Source of the DNA: Podocnemis expansa
Lineage: Eukaryota; Chordata; Testudines; Podocnemididae
Length of the DNA stretch: 64,000 nt
Direction: 5' to 3'
Assembly (NCBI GenBank): GCA_007922195.1
Contig: ML682024.1
Location: 6,477,695 to 6,541,694, forward strand
The first letter of the stretch is position 1. Each line of letters starts with the position of its first letter. The notes below the pieces were generated by a model that was not told the DNA's origin, made no database searches, and worked only from the letters and a program-made list of their open reading frames with translations. The translations under genes were made by a program, and so were the position numbers. Positions 1 through 10,800 of the stretch are shown in pieces.

Positions 1-1180
1 AAAAATTCACTGAAGGTTGGTCCCCAAGTGGGTTGGGGGGAAGCCATACTCTGACAGGTTGGGAACCGCCAGCGTGGCTGGGAACAGTGGGGTCCCTCAG
101 GCTGCCGACTGCCAGCTCCCATGCCGCTGCTTAAGTGTAAAAAGTCCAAGTGGGTGCTGTAAGTACCGCATCCAGGATATGATCTCTTGGGGGGGGGGGG
201 GGCGGTGGGGCCTTTTCTCCTTGAGAAGGCAGTGGTTCTTAGCAGCTCCATCTCTGCTGAGCTGGGGTAGCAGGAAAACTGATTTTCATGCAACAGGAGA
301 ATCCTTGGGTGCTCTGGGTTGTCTTGGAGGGAGGCCCTGCCTGCCACAGACCCATGGAGCCACAGAGGGAAGCCCTGGTCAGTGCACATCTTGGCTCTGG
401 TTTGCTCTTAAGCTCAGCTTTTCCCCTTCATACTTGTTTTCAGAAGCTCTGGGCTGGGTAGGGAATCAGGCAACCTCCAACTGTCAGCTGGAAAGCAGGT
501 GGCTGGTGCAGGGGTGGGGACAAGGGCTGTCTGGGCTGGGTACCACACCCAGAACTTGGAAATGACTTTGGGGGGGGGGCTTGTGCCATGCCAGATACCC
601 CAGTGTGGGGTGCCCTCAGTCAGCTGGTAGCGCTGCACCCAGGAGGTGCCCCCTATTTAGCTGTGTGACCCCTGTCTTCTCTAGCATAACCTTTGGCAGA
701 CCAGCCACATGGCTGTGGTGGGCAATGAGGGGCACAGATTCAGGTGTTACCCTGGGCCAGGATGCCTGTAGTCCCTCTAGGGTCATGCAAAACAGGGCTT
801 TTACTGTTCACTGCAGTGAGTGAGTTAGTCAAACAAAAGGTCATTTTTCTCACCACAGGGGCCTCCTTGCTTTTTTGAGTGTAATGTCCAGTTCTCCCCT
901 GCAGGTGGTGTCAGTGGGGCCAGCCCTAGGGTAGGGGGTAGGGAGGCCTACAGCTGGTCTTGGTGGAGCAAAGAATTAGCAGTGGGTGTCCTGGCTCCTA
1001 CCTAGCCATTCCTCTCATCCCCCATCCATTGTGCCTCAGGGGACCCAGCCAGTACTGTGGTGTTCACTAGGAATCTTTCCTGGGGGAGAGGAGGCCCCAG
1101 GAATTATAACAAATCTCAGTTTTTGTTCTCTGCCCTCCAACCGAGCCAGGAGGCTAGGGGAGCAAGCCTGGCTGGTTATG

Positions 1181-1217
<37 letters not shown>

Positions 1218-1250
1218 CCTCCCAGCCTGGCATGATGTAGTTTAGGTTTG
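1..1250. other. No recognisable gene; left edge
   Basis: G-rich sequence with homopolymer G runs (near 190-203 and 569-579) and a (CA)n microsatellite at 1182-1214. Open frames here show no domain I recognise. It could be intron or 3' UTR of a gene outside the window. Confidence 0.6.
1182..1214. repeat. (CA)n microsatellite
   Basis: About 16 CA units, uninterrupted. Confidence 0.97.
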
Positions 1251-1264
1251 CCACGTTCCGCTTT

Positions 1265-1625
1265 GTAGCTGGAGCTAGGTCGAAAGGATAGTGGTGGCAA
1301 TAGGACATGGGAGTGGGGTGGGGCTGGGAGTCGGGATGCAGGGGTTCTGTCCCCAGCCGTGTGGGGAAGGAGGGGGTCTAGTGATTATGTGTGGGGGGTG
1401 GGGCTGGGAGCCAGGACTCCTGGGTTCTGTCCCCAGCTGTGGGAGGGAGGGGTTTAAGGGGGAGGCAGGCTGCCAGGGTCCTAATTCCAGCTGCACCTTG
1501 GCCTGGGCTCAGTCATGTCACACCTGTGCCTCAGTTTTCCCATCTGAAAAAATGGGTTTCACACTTCTACCTCATGGGGGGGAGGAGGCGGAGCCATTTC
1601 TGAAGAGTCCAGGTAACACCCACAC
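1265..1625 (+). repeat. MIR/CORE-SINE-like repeats
   Basis: Two copies of a CTGGGAG..CAGGACTCCTGGGTTCTGTCCCCAGC-type unit, then GCCTCAGTTTTCCCATCTG-AAAATGGG, the conserved 3' part of MIR. The same unit recurs at 2215-2320, 16600-16675, 43935-44060, 51030-51095 and 58870-59120. It is also on the minus strand at 3605-3740, 44945-45015, 47025-47105, 49015-49330, 54735-54815, 55885-55995 and 61140-61285. Confidence 0.7.
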
Positions 1626-3262
1626 ACAAGGGTGCAGTGCCCTCTTCGATTTCCCCCTTTCTGCCTGTGGCCAAGGAAACCTGCCTGCCCTTTAGGCGAC
1701 TTGTTGGAGATGGAATAAAGGTATGTTTGCTCCTGCCTATGCAGCCACCGTTGCTCCCCATTAATACGCAAGGCCCAGGATGGGCCCTCTTGGTGATGGG
1801 GAGAGGGGTGGGGTGGAGGCCTGGGTTCTGGAGCAGTAGGGCAGATGCTGAGTGGAGTGGGGAGAATTTCTTCTCAAGGGCGAGACCTCTGTGCTAGAAG
1901 AGGGGTTGGGAGTGGAAATGTGGGGTGACTAGTCTACCTCCCCCCAATAGCCTCACAGCTAATCCCAGGATAAGGGAGGGAGTATTGGTGCTAGCGGCGA
2001 AACAGGACTGGGAAAGCTCCACACTGCAGACGATGCCCAGATTGGGTGTGGGGTAGTGATGGGGTTCCTAGCCCCCCTTGGGGATGGGCCTCGCCAGGGC
2101 ATTTTTTGTGTAATGTTTTGGGGTGGGGGAGAAAAATATTCCTTTTAAAATAGGGGACAAAAAACCATGGTTGGAATAAAGTCTTGTTATTAACAGATTG
2201 TGTCCGTATGTCTGTCCCTGGGGCCTGGGATTCTTGGGTTCCAGTCTGGCTCTGGGAGAGGAGAGGAAGTCTAGTGGTTGGCCAAGGCTGGGAGCAAGGA
2301 TTCCTGGGATGGGGGGACCTCCCAGCATGGGAACAACCAGGTGTGCCCCCTCTGCAGTAGTTCAAGTATAATTTGAGGGGCCTCAACCCTTTCCAATTTC
2401 TTGGCCCCCTTCATGCAGTTGAAGGCCTGATTTTTTTCTAGATTGTGGAATCTGACCCCAGGGACTCTGGCCTGTTAGCTTTGGGGGGGGGGGCAGAACT
2501 GTATTCAGGGGTGTTCTGGCTTACTTGAACCCCTGGCCCTCCACTGACCCAGGAATGGGCACCAAGCTGAGGGGGGGTCTGGAGGAGACACTGAGAAAAC
2601 AGGGGAGAAGATAGGATGTTATCCTCCCTCTTCCCACCTGGGTACGTGGCACTAAGTGGGGATAGTCTCCGGGCTTTTTCAGACTAGGATGTATGCCTCA
2701 GCTTTTCCCTGGGGTTGAATCTTTTTTTTCGGTGATGAGGATGTGATCGTTGCAGCCGCCACAAGAGGGCGAAAGGGCCTTCCCCGGGCACATTGATCGG
2801 GCAGGGGGAGACAAAGGAAGGAGGGGGTGCTACCCTGCCTGGAAGGAAGAGCCAGTGCCTGTGGGGGGTTTGCTGGGAGCAGGGCCCAAGGATGGGGGTG
2901 CTGCTAGGTTGTGATCTTTAGAACTAAATAAACCCTGCCCTGGCTCCCACACTGGCTGGGAATTGCTGGTGACTGCAAGGTGAGGGGGCTTTGTCCCTTT
3001 GGGGGAGTGAAAGAGCACCCCCAGGGTCCCATCCAGGGGGGCACTCAGGCCAAACAGGAGTGCTGGACCCGTCAAGGCTGGGGCTGGGAGCAGCTGTCCT
3101 GGTGTGTGGAGACCCGACTGGAGCCAGAGTCCTGCCTGGCTGCAACCCAAGTTGCCCCAGAGCCTGGTTCGTGTGGGGCTCTGGTATGGCCCTACAGTTG
3201 GGAGTGGGCAAAGTGAAAGGCTGGAAGGCAAAGAGGTGTTGGATGAAGGCACCAGGGTGAGG
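1626..3262. other. No gene seen; possible 3' UTR sequence
   Basis: Two AATAAA motifs on the plus strand, 2175-2180 (followed by a GT-rich stretch) and 2927-2932, look like usable poly(A) signals. No upstream coding exon was recognised. Confidence 0.4.
2175..2180 (+). terminator. Poly(A) signal-like AATAAA
   Basis: AATAAA followed about 25 bases later by TTGTGTCCGTATGTCTG, a GT-rich downstream element. The associated gene, if any, lies to the left of the window or is not recognised. Confidence 0.3.
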
Positions 3263-3270
3263 GTCTGAAA

Positions 3271-3573
3271 CAGGGCCGGCCCTACCGTGAGGCAAGAGCC
3301 AGACAAGGCTTCAGGTGACAGTTCTTAGGGGTGCCTAGTCCCCCTGAAGATCAGGCTGGCTCCCGCCTCTTCAACTCTTTCCTAGCAGCTCAGGCACTGT
3401 TAGGCAACCTGCTGCTTAAGTCATTAGGCAGACTGCACTTTAAATCCCTTTGCAGGCAGATGCTGGAGATTTATGCACTCTGGAAAACCATTTTCAACTT
3501 CCATAAATGAGATGGAGGGAGTGCCAAATCAAAATTAGGCTTGGGTGTGCCACAATCCCTCGAGCCGGTCCTG
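3271..3573. mobile_element. hAT MITE (303 bp)
   Basis: CAGGGCCGGCCCTA...GAGCCGGTCCTG inverted ends, with flanks GTCTGAAA (3263-3270) and GTATGAAA (3574-3581), an 8-bp duplication with one mismatch. Confidence 0.85.
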
Positions 3574-3581
3574 GTATGAAA

Positions 3582-4020
3582 GTAACTCATGGATGTGTCT
3601 GAGCATGATAAGGAAGAGACCCCAGGTGTCCTCCCTGCCAGCCACCCCCGCCCCCAGCATCTACCCCACAGCAGAAGAGAGAACCCAGGTGTCTTGGCCG
3701 CCTCCTTTAACCCCGCATGCCCCCTGCCCCCACGTCACAGCACTTCTTCCTGTTTCTGCCCTAGACAGGCTAATAGCAGCCTAGTTGTAGCTAGTCTCAC
3801 ACAAGCTACATGGTTCCACAACCGTTTCCAGCCCCAGAGTGGCAAATCTCATTGTGATGCCACTTACCACAGCTGAGACAACAAATTCCTGACAAGTATA
3901 AGGTAAACACTGGGAACAAAGTAAAAATTAAACTGTTAAAGATGGTTTCAAGGTCCCACCTGTGAGGGACTCCTCTTGTGCCTGGCACTGACAAAGCCCT
4001 GGGGGGACACAAGGGGACAC
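3582..4020. other. No gene seen
   Basis: Contains an inverted MIR-like unit at 3605-3740, then AT-richer unique sequence. Confidence 0.6.
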
Positions 4021-4027
4021 TCACACA

Positions 4028-4150
4028 TGTAGTGGCTAGCACCTCTGCTTAACATGCAGAAGGTCCTGGGTTCAATTCCCAGGGGGTTGGACTTGATGAT
4101 CTCATGAGGTCCCTTCCAGCCCTATGATTGGATTTGGATTTGGATTTGGA
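4028..4150 (+). repeat. tRNA-Val-derived SINE with CR1 tail and (GGATTT)n
   Basis: TAGTGGCTAGCAC... and GGTCCTGGGTTCAATTCCC resemble the A and B box regions of tRNA-Val(AAC). The following TTGGACTTGATGATCTCATG and GGTCCCTTCCAGCCCTATGATT are the conserved 3' tail of CR1 LINEs. A GGATTT repeat replaces the usual terminal octamers. The 5' end is truncated. Confidence 0.8.
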
Positions 4151-4619
4151 TATGTGGCCTGGCAGCTAAGGCACAGTGGGTGGTCTCTGCCCCTATCTCC
4201 CACCCCCTGGCTGTAGCTGGGTACTTGCACTGCTCTCTACGGGGGTCACCCTCCCAGCCACATGCCCTCTGGATGTATAGGCAGGTAGGAGGGAAGTGGC
4301 CAGCCACTTTGAAAGACCACCAGGGCCACTTTTGGCCTATGGGCCATTGGTTGGGATCCACAGGGGGGAAGCAAAGAATGGTGGGTTACATACCAGTAAC
4401 CATCCTTCTTCGAGATGGGCTGCTCAGATTCATTCAGAAATAGGTGTCTCTGTGCTGGAGTGCCAGACTGGCTGGAAACTTTTTGCCTTAGGCTGTCAGA
4501 AGAAGGCAGGTGGTTACCGCCCCCCACGGCTATATAAGTGGCTGCCGCTTGGCCCTTACCCAGTTCCTAAGAGTTGCCAACTCCAATGTGGGGATGGGGG
4601 GAGGGCTCTGAATGAATCC

Positions 4620-4704
4620 TAGCAGCTCATCTTGACGAAGGACGGTTACTGGTAAGTAACCCACCGTTCCTCTTTGAGCTGCTTGGATACATTCAGAAAT
4701 AGGT
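4620..4704. repeat. DIRS element 1 internal complementary region
   Basis: The first half (…GGTTACTGGTAAGTAACCCACC) is the reverse complement of the element's left edge (GGTGGGTTACATACCAGTAACC at 4390). The second half (CCTCTTTGAGCTGCTTGGATACATTCAGAAATAGG) matches the reverse complement of the right edge at 16540-16588. This head-to-tail joining of both ends is the hallmark of DIRS elements. Confidence 0.75.
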
Positions 4705-4988
4705 GGCTGCTAGCTATGCTGATGGATGGCAAGTGGAGTTGGCTCTTCCCCCTTCAGCACAGCAGAACTCCAACCAGGGTAGTTGTCCAACAAGTTGGCC
4801 CTCGGGAAAGTAATTGACCCATGGCCTTCCATCCCCGGGAGAACAGCCGGGGATGCAGGAAGTAACCCAGAAGGAGAATTTGCCCTAGCACCAAGGGGTG
4901 TAGGAGGACTGGATGGCATCTGGAATGTTATTAAACGGGGTTACTATCCAGAGGGGAGGAATTGCTTTGACTGTGAAACACTCCCTCC

Positions 4989-5097
4989 TTCAGGTAGGGG
5001 AAGGCCCAAATGGCAGGCATTCCATCACAAGCTGAGACTCAAACCCACAGACCACGGCTCTGGAGGCTGATGTGCTAGCCATTAGGCCACTTAGGAG
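4989..5097 (-). repeat. tRNA-derived SINE fragment
   Basis: On the minus strand GGCCTAATGGCTAGCACATC (A-box-like) and GGGTTTGAGTCTC (B-box-like) at tRNA-like spacing. It is not a real tRNA gene: no complete cloverleaf. It continues after the MITE from 5388. Confidence 0.5.
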
Positions 5098-5387
5098 TAG
5101 GGTTACCAGATATCAGGCAAAAAGGAAGACATGTCCTCCTTTTTACCGTCACCGCCTCTGTCTGATGGGCATTTTATTATACATTAGTTTGCCTGGCTTT
5201 TTACTTACAGAGGTTCAAGTATGCTGGAACACCCCGGAACACCCTATTTTTAGGTGGAAGCATTCCAGGGCCCCCTAAAATGAAAAGAATATTACATTAA
5301 TACTGCATTTTCTCCATGTGTCCTCCAATGTTCTCCTTTTCCTACTTCCTTGTCCTCCTTTCCAGGCTTTGGTATCTGGTAGCCCTG
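5098..5387. mobile_element. 290-bp hAT MITE, copy 1
   Basis: TAGGGTTACCAGATATC...GGTATCTGGTAGCCCTG with 8-bp flanks CTTAGGAG (5090-5097) / CCTAGGAG (5388-5395). Inserted into a tRNA-like SINE that itself lies in DIRS element 1. Confidence 0.82.
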
Positions 5388-5522
5388 CCTAGGAGGTAAT
5401 GGACAAAGATATTGTGATTACAACCAGTCACTGTCACTGGTCAACTGATTGGAGGCTCTCACCAAAGTCACTCAGGGCAGAGGCCTTTCCAGGGGGAGAA
5501 CACCCCCCCCCAGGACTCAAAC

Positions 5523-6860
5523 TCAAGTTGTGGTGGTGGTAGTGGGGACTAAGTCCCCACCAGTAACCATGCAGGGGGGTTTAAGACCCAGCTTACAATA
5601 AAGCCTAAGTGGCCAGGGGGCGTAGAAGAGGGCCCGGTTGAAGGAGGCCAAAGTTTTCAGCTCCCCCCTGGGGTCATGGGCAGTACCCAGAATGGATGAG
5701 GTCTCCTCCCAGAAAAGGGTGTCGCCTCCAAAAGGTAGGTCGCGGGCTACCTGCTGGGAGGTCGGGGGTACTCTGGCCTCCCGTAGCCAGGCTACGCAGT
5801 GCAGGGTAACAGCTGGAGCCATCATGTGGGCAGCTGTATCCACCACATCCCGGGCTGAAAGGAGGAGGTCCAGGGGCAGTTATCTTGCCTTCCTCTAAAA
5901 AGGCATCATATTCCTCCCTGACCTCAGGTGGGAGTAGATGTCTAAACTTCAGCATCAACTCCCACACGTCCCAGGGCCTGGTTGTTCGCAACCCGGAGTT
6001 GAAACGCTGAGGACAAGTAAACTTTACAGCCCAGCAGCTCAAGCTCCCTAGCTTCCCACAACATTGGGAGGGGGTCCTATGGGGTCTGCCCCAACCCTAG
6101 AGCCGCCTTCACCACTGTCTGGGGTGGGACTAGGTGATGGGTGAGGGAAGGGAACTCCAGCCGCAGGACTCTATACTTGAGCCCTGCCATGTCCAAAACC
6201 GAGGAGATGGAACCCAGATTCTGCCAACGGGAGGAGGCCAGGTCCCAGACACTGGGATGTAGGGGAACCATAACCAGTTCGGCTAAGGAGAACACTAGTT
6301 CAAATGAGGTATCAGAGCGTCTCGGAGGACTGAACCTCTAGACACATGTGGGCTGAGATGCAGCGCAAAAGGTCAAAATGCGCCGATAAATCACCCGTGT
6401 AAGAGCATGGCACTGGACTCAGTGCTCTCACCTGTGTTGAGTGGACTTGTGCCGGTGGGGACTGTGTAGCCTCTTCAGTGGACCATTCACAAGGATGGAA
6501 CTCAAATGGCAACGGTGCCAAGAGTCGGCGCCAAGGCCGTTTGGATTCTCGCAAAACCCCTTTCCCCACACTGGTCCTACGTCGCCCTTGGGGATGGTGC
6601 TGGTCAGCGGTGGACCCCGGCACCTAACTGGTGCGCAGTGCCATGGGAGGTCCTGTGACCTCGGGGAAGTGCCAGGCCTGCTCGGAGGCAAGGGCACGGC
6701 GCCTCTGCTCTCTGTCCTTGATCATCCTGGGTTTAAAGGCCAGGCAAATGGCGCATGCGGTGACCTCGTGGCTTTCGCCGAGGCACCAGAAGCACTTCTC
6801 ATGGGAATCGTCCCGCAGGAAGGCCTTGCTGCACGTGGTGCAGGGCTTAAACCCCGGCAT
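5523..6860 (-). pseudogene. DIRS element 1 gag remnant
   Basis: Minus-strand gag starting MPGFKPCTTCSKAF with a Cys-rich zinc-finger segment (CTTC, CFWC, CAIC pairs within about 55 residues). It continues in shifted frames to the block ending ..LPFGGDTLFWEETSSILGTAHDPRGE, which is shared with DIRS element 2 (30.2 kb). Several frameshifts disable it. Confidence 0.7.
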
Positions 6861-7061
6861 GGTGGAAAACGGTGGATCGTGGTGTTCCAGTCCAGGAAGA
6901 GAGACCTTCTTCAGGGTGGCAACATCCATGAACAGGTTCTCCCAGTTGGACAGAAGGCTCGGCTCACACAGGGAAAACAAACAAGAGAAAGACTGCTTGC
7001 AAAGCAAGGAGTGGGCAGTTCCAGATCCAGCACGCAGGCAGAAGAAATGAAACTGGGGAAG

Positions 7062-7711
7062 TGTTACGTGTTACCTCTGTGTTCTTGAGGAATCAGAGCA
7101 TAGTATCCAGCCTGTGCCTTCCCCCCCCACACATCCCCCAAGCTTTGCTTGAACTGAAAACCAAAAGTAGTAGGAAATGGGAGACATCCTTATCTACCTA
7201 TATCCAAAAGCCATGGCACAGTAAATGGAGCTTCATTTGCATTGACCATGGAGAGGCGGGCTCCAAAGCAAGAACTGCACTGAACCCTGGGATTGAAGAA
7301 GCAGGAAAGAATTGCATGATGGGGGATCTTACACCAACATGAACAAACTCAGCAATTATCAGACCATTCTAGTCACAGACATGATAATTGATACCCAGAA
7401 TACTGAGTCTGCCTGATTGTATTGTGAGCTTCCCTGAACCATTACACTCAGCCAGAAATGTGTACTGGCCACTTAAACAAGTCCTTATAAAAAAAACTTT
7501 ACCCACATCCAAGAGTACAATATGGTGTGTACGTGCGTGCAAGTCCTGATTCAATACTGTGTGTCCTGTCCAAGTCCTGATAGATCCTGTCTGAATCTTG
7601 TGTGAGTTTGGATTGAGTCCTGAATCCTGATGCTTGGATCTAAAGCTGTATCATTTCCACTGGGACCTGGCTTTTCTTCTTTGCTGACTGCTGTGGGAGC
7701 TTTGTTTCCAT
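7062..7711 (+). mobile_element. Solo LTR, family 1, copy A, left part
   Basis: Starts TGTTACGTGTTA. The target duplication is GAAG (7058-7061 and 16424-16427). A TATA-like TTATAAAAA lies near 7486. At 7711 a provirus splits it; the rest is 15586-16423. The joined LTR would be about 1.49 kb and matches copies B, C and D. TG...CA ends, a TATA box, a later AATAAA and a 4-bp duplication identify it as a long terminal repeat left by recombination of a provirus. Confidence 0.85.
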
Positions 7712-8428
7712 TGTAAAGGAAGTTTAAAGATGGGGTAAGTTTGGTCTGGAAGTTCTGTGTCGAGGCTCTGTGTTTGCTTAGACAAGTTTATTAAGGCATA
7801 AGTCAGGAGAGCTAGGGGTTTAAATTGATAAGAAGGTAGACTGTTTCTATAGATACAAGAGGTAATGCACAAAGGTTGATTATGAGACAATCCCTCCTGT
7901 CTGTCCCCTGATGGGAAGCTATCACCCTAGTCTGGTAAACAGGTTGGCAGGGGCTAGGTAGCCGAGGGGTCACAGGAGTCTGGCCACTCTCATTGGTCAA
8001 GGACAGTAACTGTTACCCAAATAAGCTGTAAACAACAACAGAGGCGGGCTAACTATATGCCGCCTATTAACTATAATCTAATTATGTAACCTGCATGTTA
8101 AAAGTAGTAATACCATGTATGGATTTTAGGCATGATGTAACTTGTTGTATTATGCATGAGCTTGTTACATTATGTATATTGTATTTTGCATGTTAGAAGG
8201 TATATGTGACCTGTAGACCCTGTACTGGGGGTTCTTGCTCAGAGAGGCTAGCTTCTCTTTGCTTCCCTCTGATGCAGTTCCTTTTATTATTCAGCTGAAT
8301 AATAAACTTTGAAGCACACCTCGTTCTCTGCCTATTGGAGTCTCGACTGGGAACGGGTCTGCTTCATTGGGAAGGCTCTGGTGTGCCTCTTTCTGAAGTT
8401 GAGGGCCAGAGTTAGATTTTCCCCAACA
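7712..8428 (+). repeat. ERV 5' LTR
   Basis: 717 bp, from TGTAAAGGAAG to CCCCAACA, with AATAAA near 8301. By eye it differs from the 3' LTR at about a dozen bases and two indels (a 16-base duplicated segment and one extra C in the 3' copy), so the insertion is fairly young. Confidence 0.92.
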
Positions 8429-8432
8429 AATT

Positions 8433-8450
8433 TGGCAACCGCGGTAGGAC
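8433..8450 (+). other. ERV tRNA primer-binding site
   Basis: TGGCAACCGCGGTAGGAC lies four bases after the 5' LTR. TGG complements the CCA end of a tRNA, as expected. The tRNA species could not be named with confidence. Confidence 0.6.
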
Positions 8451-8579
8451 TTACCCAGCTCACCCCGGAGGTGCTGCCATCCAGCCCCAACCCCAGCCGG
8501 CTAACAGACTGGGTGAGTTCACCTATGGGAACTAGGGGCAGGACAGCAACCCCCTTGGGGTGATAAGGTGACTCCTTTG

Positions 8580-10113
8580 TGTCAATGGAGGTGGCAGACA
8601 TAATGGCCATCCCGCCCCCCCCAATGTAGCCCTCTAGACTATGGAGCTCACAGGGAGGAGTGTTAAGTATCTCTCTCCCCTGATGGGTCTCATCTCCAGG
8701 CTATCCAGTTCAAGGGGAAGAGTGTTAAGGATCGATCTTCCCTGATGGGCCTCAATCTCCTGTGTGAGTTTCTGCCTCCCTAGCTTTGTGTCAACAAGAA
8801 GGGGGGTGAGTTCCTATCCCCCCTGAACAGTTTCTCGGCACCCCCGTCACCACGAAGGAGGGGTCATTGTCTGGGGTCCCAGTTTTATCATTGGTCCTGA
8901 CCAGGATCCCACTCCTAATTGGCTATTTTTACTCTGGCCGGGCAAAATTCTATTAAAACCCCCTGTCTCAGCTAGCTTGTTGTTCTCCCACCCTCGGATG
9001 CTAAAGGGCACGTCGCGACCCGGTCGGACTGATCCCCCGACTGAGACAGGGAGTACCCGCCCCCGAGACCCTCTTTTTTTTGGGGGTGTACACGTATTGC
9101 CGGACGAACGATTAAGTGCTGAGATGCTGCAGCTGGTCTGCCTCCTCGCTTTGGGTTCTACTGCAGTCCTGGGACAGGTATTATAAATCGATATAGGCCT
9201 CCTACCTTCTCTTAATCATTCTACTTGGTACCATTTATATATAGTCTGTGATTGTAGCTTCTTCACCTGAGTTTTGCATAGTTTGTGTAGTTGTTATTAT
9301 TTCCTCTGTATCCTGCATAATCTTTTTATGATATAGTTGTTTAAGGTCTAGCATAGTTTTGTGGTGTTAATTTGCCAGGTGTTTTGTTAGTCATTTGTAT
9401 TTTGCATCCTTCTTACTGTATAATTGTTCATTACTCTGCTTCTGCTCTAAACTGCTGGCCCCAAACTTCCCCAGTGTACACGGGGGGAGTGTGGGGTTTA
9501 TTTTTCTCTCATCTGACTTTTTTTTTCATTCTGCCGCCCACCTTTCTTGGCTAGCAAGGAGGAATGGCTTCCAGCCATTGGTAAATACACGTCGGGTGGG
9601 CTGGTCAGTGCCTATACCGATGTTGAGGCAGTAAAAGGCCAGAAAAGTCCTTGACTTATTATGGCCACCCTCTTGTAGGTCATTAATCCATACTGTTATT
9701 TAACTATAAGTACATTTGTAGGTTGTAAGTGTTTTGCATAGACTCTCATACTTTATCCTGTTGTTTGGCTGGAAGTGTTTTACAGGTGCTTTATATAGAC
9801 TCTTGCTCCACACTGTTACTTGGTTATAAGTGCTCTGCATAGGTTTTAGCTTTATATTGTCATTTAGTTATAAGTTTTCATTTAGATTTTGCTTTATGCT
9901 ATTAATTGGTTATAAGTGTCCTATCTAGGTTTTGCTTCACATTGTTAGTTGATTACAAGTGGCTTTGCATAGATTTCCTTGTTTTACACTGTTGAGGGGT
10001 TGAAGGTGTTTAAGGTGTCACTATAAAAGTAGTTTTTTTTGTTTAATTGAACTGGTGTCCGTCTCATTGGTGGGTGTCGCCGGTCCATCCCATCGTGAAC
10101 CCGGGGTTCAACA
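8580..10113 (+). mobile_element. Solo LTR, family 2, inside the ERV leader (1534 bp)
   Basis: Begins TGTCAATGG and ends GGGTTCAACA with perfect 5-bp duplications CTTTG (8575-8579 and 10114-10118). It is homologous to the LTR at 20804-21795 but longer, mainly through T-rich sequence at 9200-10000 with a loosely repeated TTATAAGTG..TTTGC unit. It postdates the provirus. Confidence 0.88.
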
Positions 10114-10268
10114 CTTTGTTTATTATTCTTGTGTGGTTCACATTTTTGTACTCTGGATAAGTCCTCCATCCTGTCTGAGGCAGTCTAGAATTCTTGGAGA
10201 ATTGTTCCTGCCCTTTCCAGGTTGGGTAGGCTAGGCTGGGCCAAGAAGACAGGCTTTGGGAAGAACTG

Positions 10269-10368
10269 GACCCGTTGGACGGGTCGGACCTGTTGGACAG
10301 GTCAGGAAGGAACTAGACCCGTTGGACGGGTCGGACCTGTTGGAGAGGTCAGATCTGTTGGACAGATC
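10269..10368 (+). other. Five tandem 17-nt hairpins in the ERV leader
   Basis: Units at 10269-10285, 10287-10303, 10316-10332, 10334-10350 and 10352-10368 follow GAYCYGTTGGACRGRTC: a 6-bp stem and the loop TTGGA (one unit has a G for C at the stem edge). Units 1-2 and 3-4 are a duplicated pair. They lie 28 bases before the Gag start, where retroviral packaging and dimerisation structures sit. Confidence 0.8.
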
Positions 10369-10396
10369 AGGAAAGGGACGGCCGCCTAGGGTGACA

Positions 10397-10800
10397 ATGG
10401 GACAGGGGCAGCCCATCCCGGAAGAAAGTCCCCTAGGAAAAGTTCTGGTAAACTGGAGTTGACTCGCGGCCACTGGGGTTTTGAAAAACAAAAACAAAAA
10501 ACAAACAAACAAAAAAACAAAACAAAAAAACCCCCCACAAAACAGAAATTGATTGATCTTTGTCACATAAACTGGCCAGGTTACACCCATGAAAATCCAA
10601 CTTTACAATCGCCCCAATTAGGAAGTTTAGATTTGGACAAATTGAGGTACCTCAGGAAAATCCTTGAGATTTTCCACCCTAAACAACTGGATTATTGGTA
10701 TGCATGGGCAGACGTGCAGGAGTTGGAAGCCTGGCAGGAAAAATTGGCAATGACAGCCTGCCTCCTTTCCAGATGGCCTATTGCTTTCTGTACCTTTTAA
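10397..10800 (+). pseudogene. ERV gag remnant (matrix)
   Basis: ATG at 10397 begins MGQGQPIPEE; Gly2 would be the myristoylation site of a retroviral matrix protein. A stop at about 10460 and an A-rich insertion (10484-10538) break the frame. It continues as a Leu/Trp-rich matrix-like stretch (LIDLCHINWPGY) to 10800. No capsid or nucleocapsid follows. Confidence 0.7.

Larger units (their letters stand above)
4376..7061 (-). mobile_element. DIRS element 1, left part (gag only)
   Basis: A DIRS-type (tyrosine recombinase) retrotransposon in minus orientation. The left inverted terminal repeat is at about 4380-4575, the internal complementary region at about 4620-4704, and the gag remnant at 5520-6860. 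It is interrupted at 7062 by a solo LTR (TSD GAAG, 7058-7061) and resumes at 16424. No reverse transcriptase or recombinase remains, so this copy is internally deleted and non-autonomous. Confidence 0.75.

Noticed and set aside
4028..4090. Possible tRNA-Val gene
   Set aside because: 5' part missing and fused to a CR1 tail; it is a tRNA-derived SINE.
10256..10590. CRISPR-like short repeats
   Set aside because: Units are palindromic, adjacent, without unique spacers, and lie in a retroviral leader.
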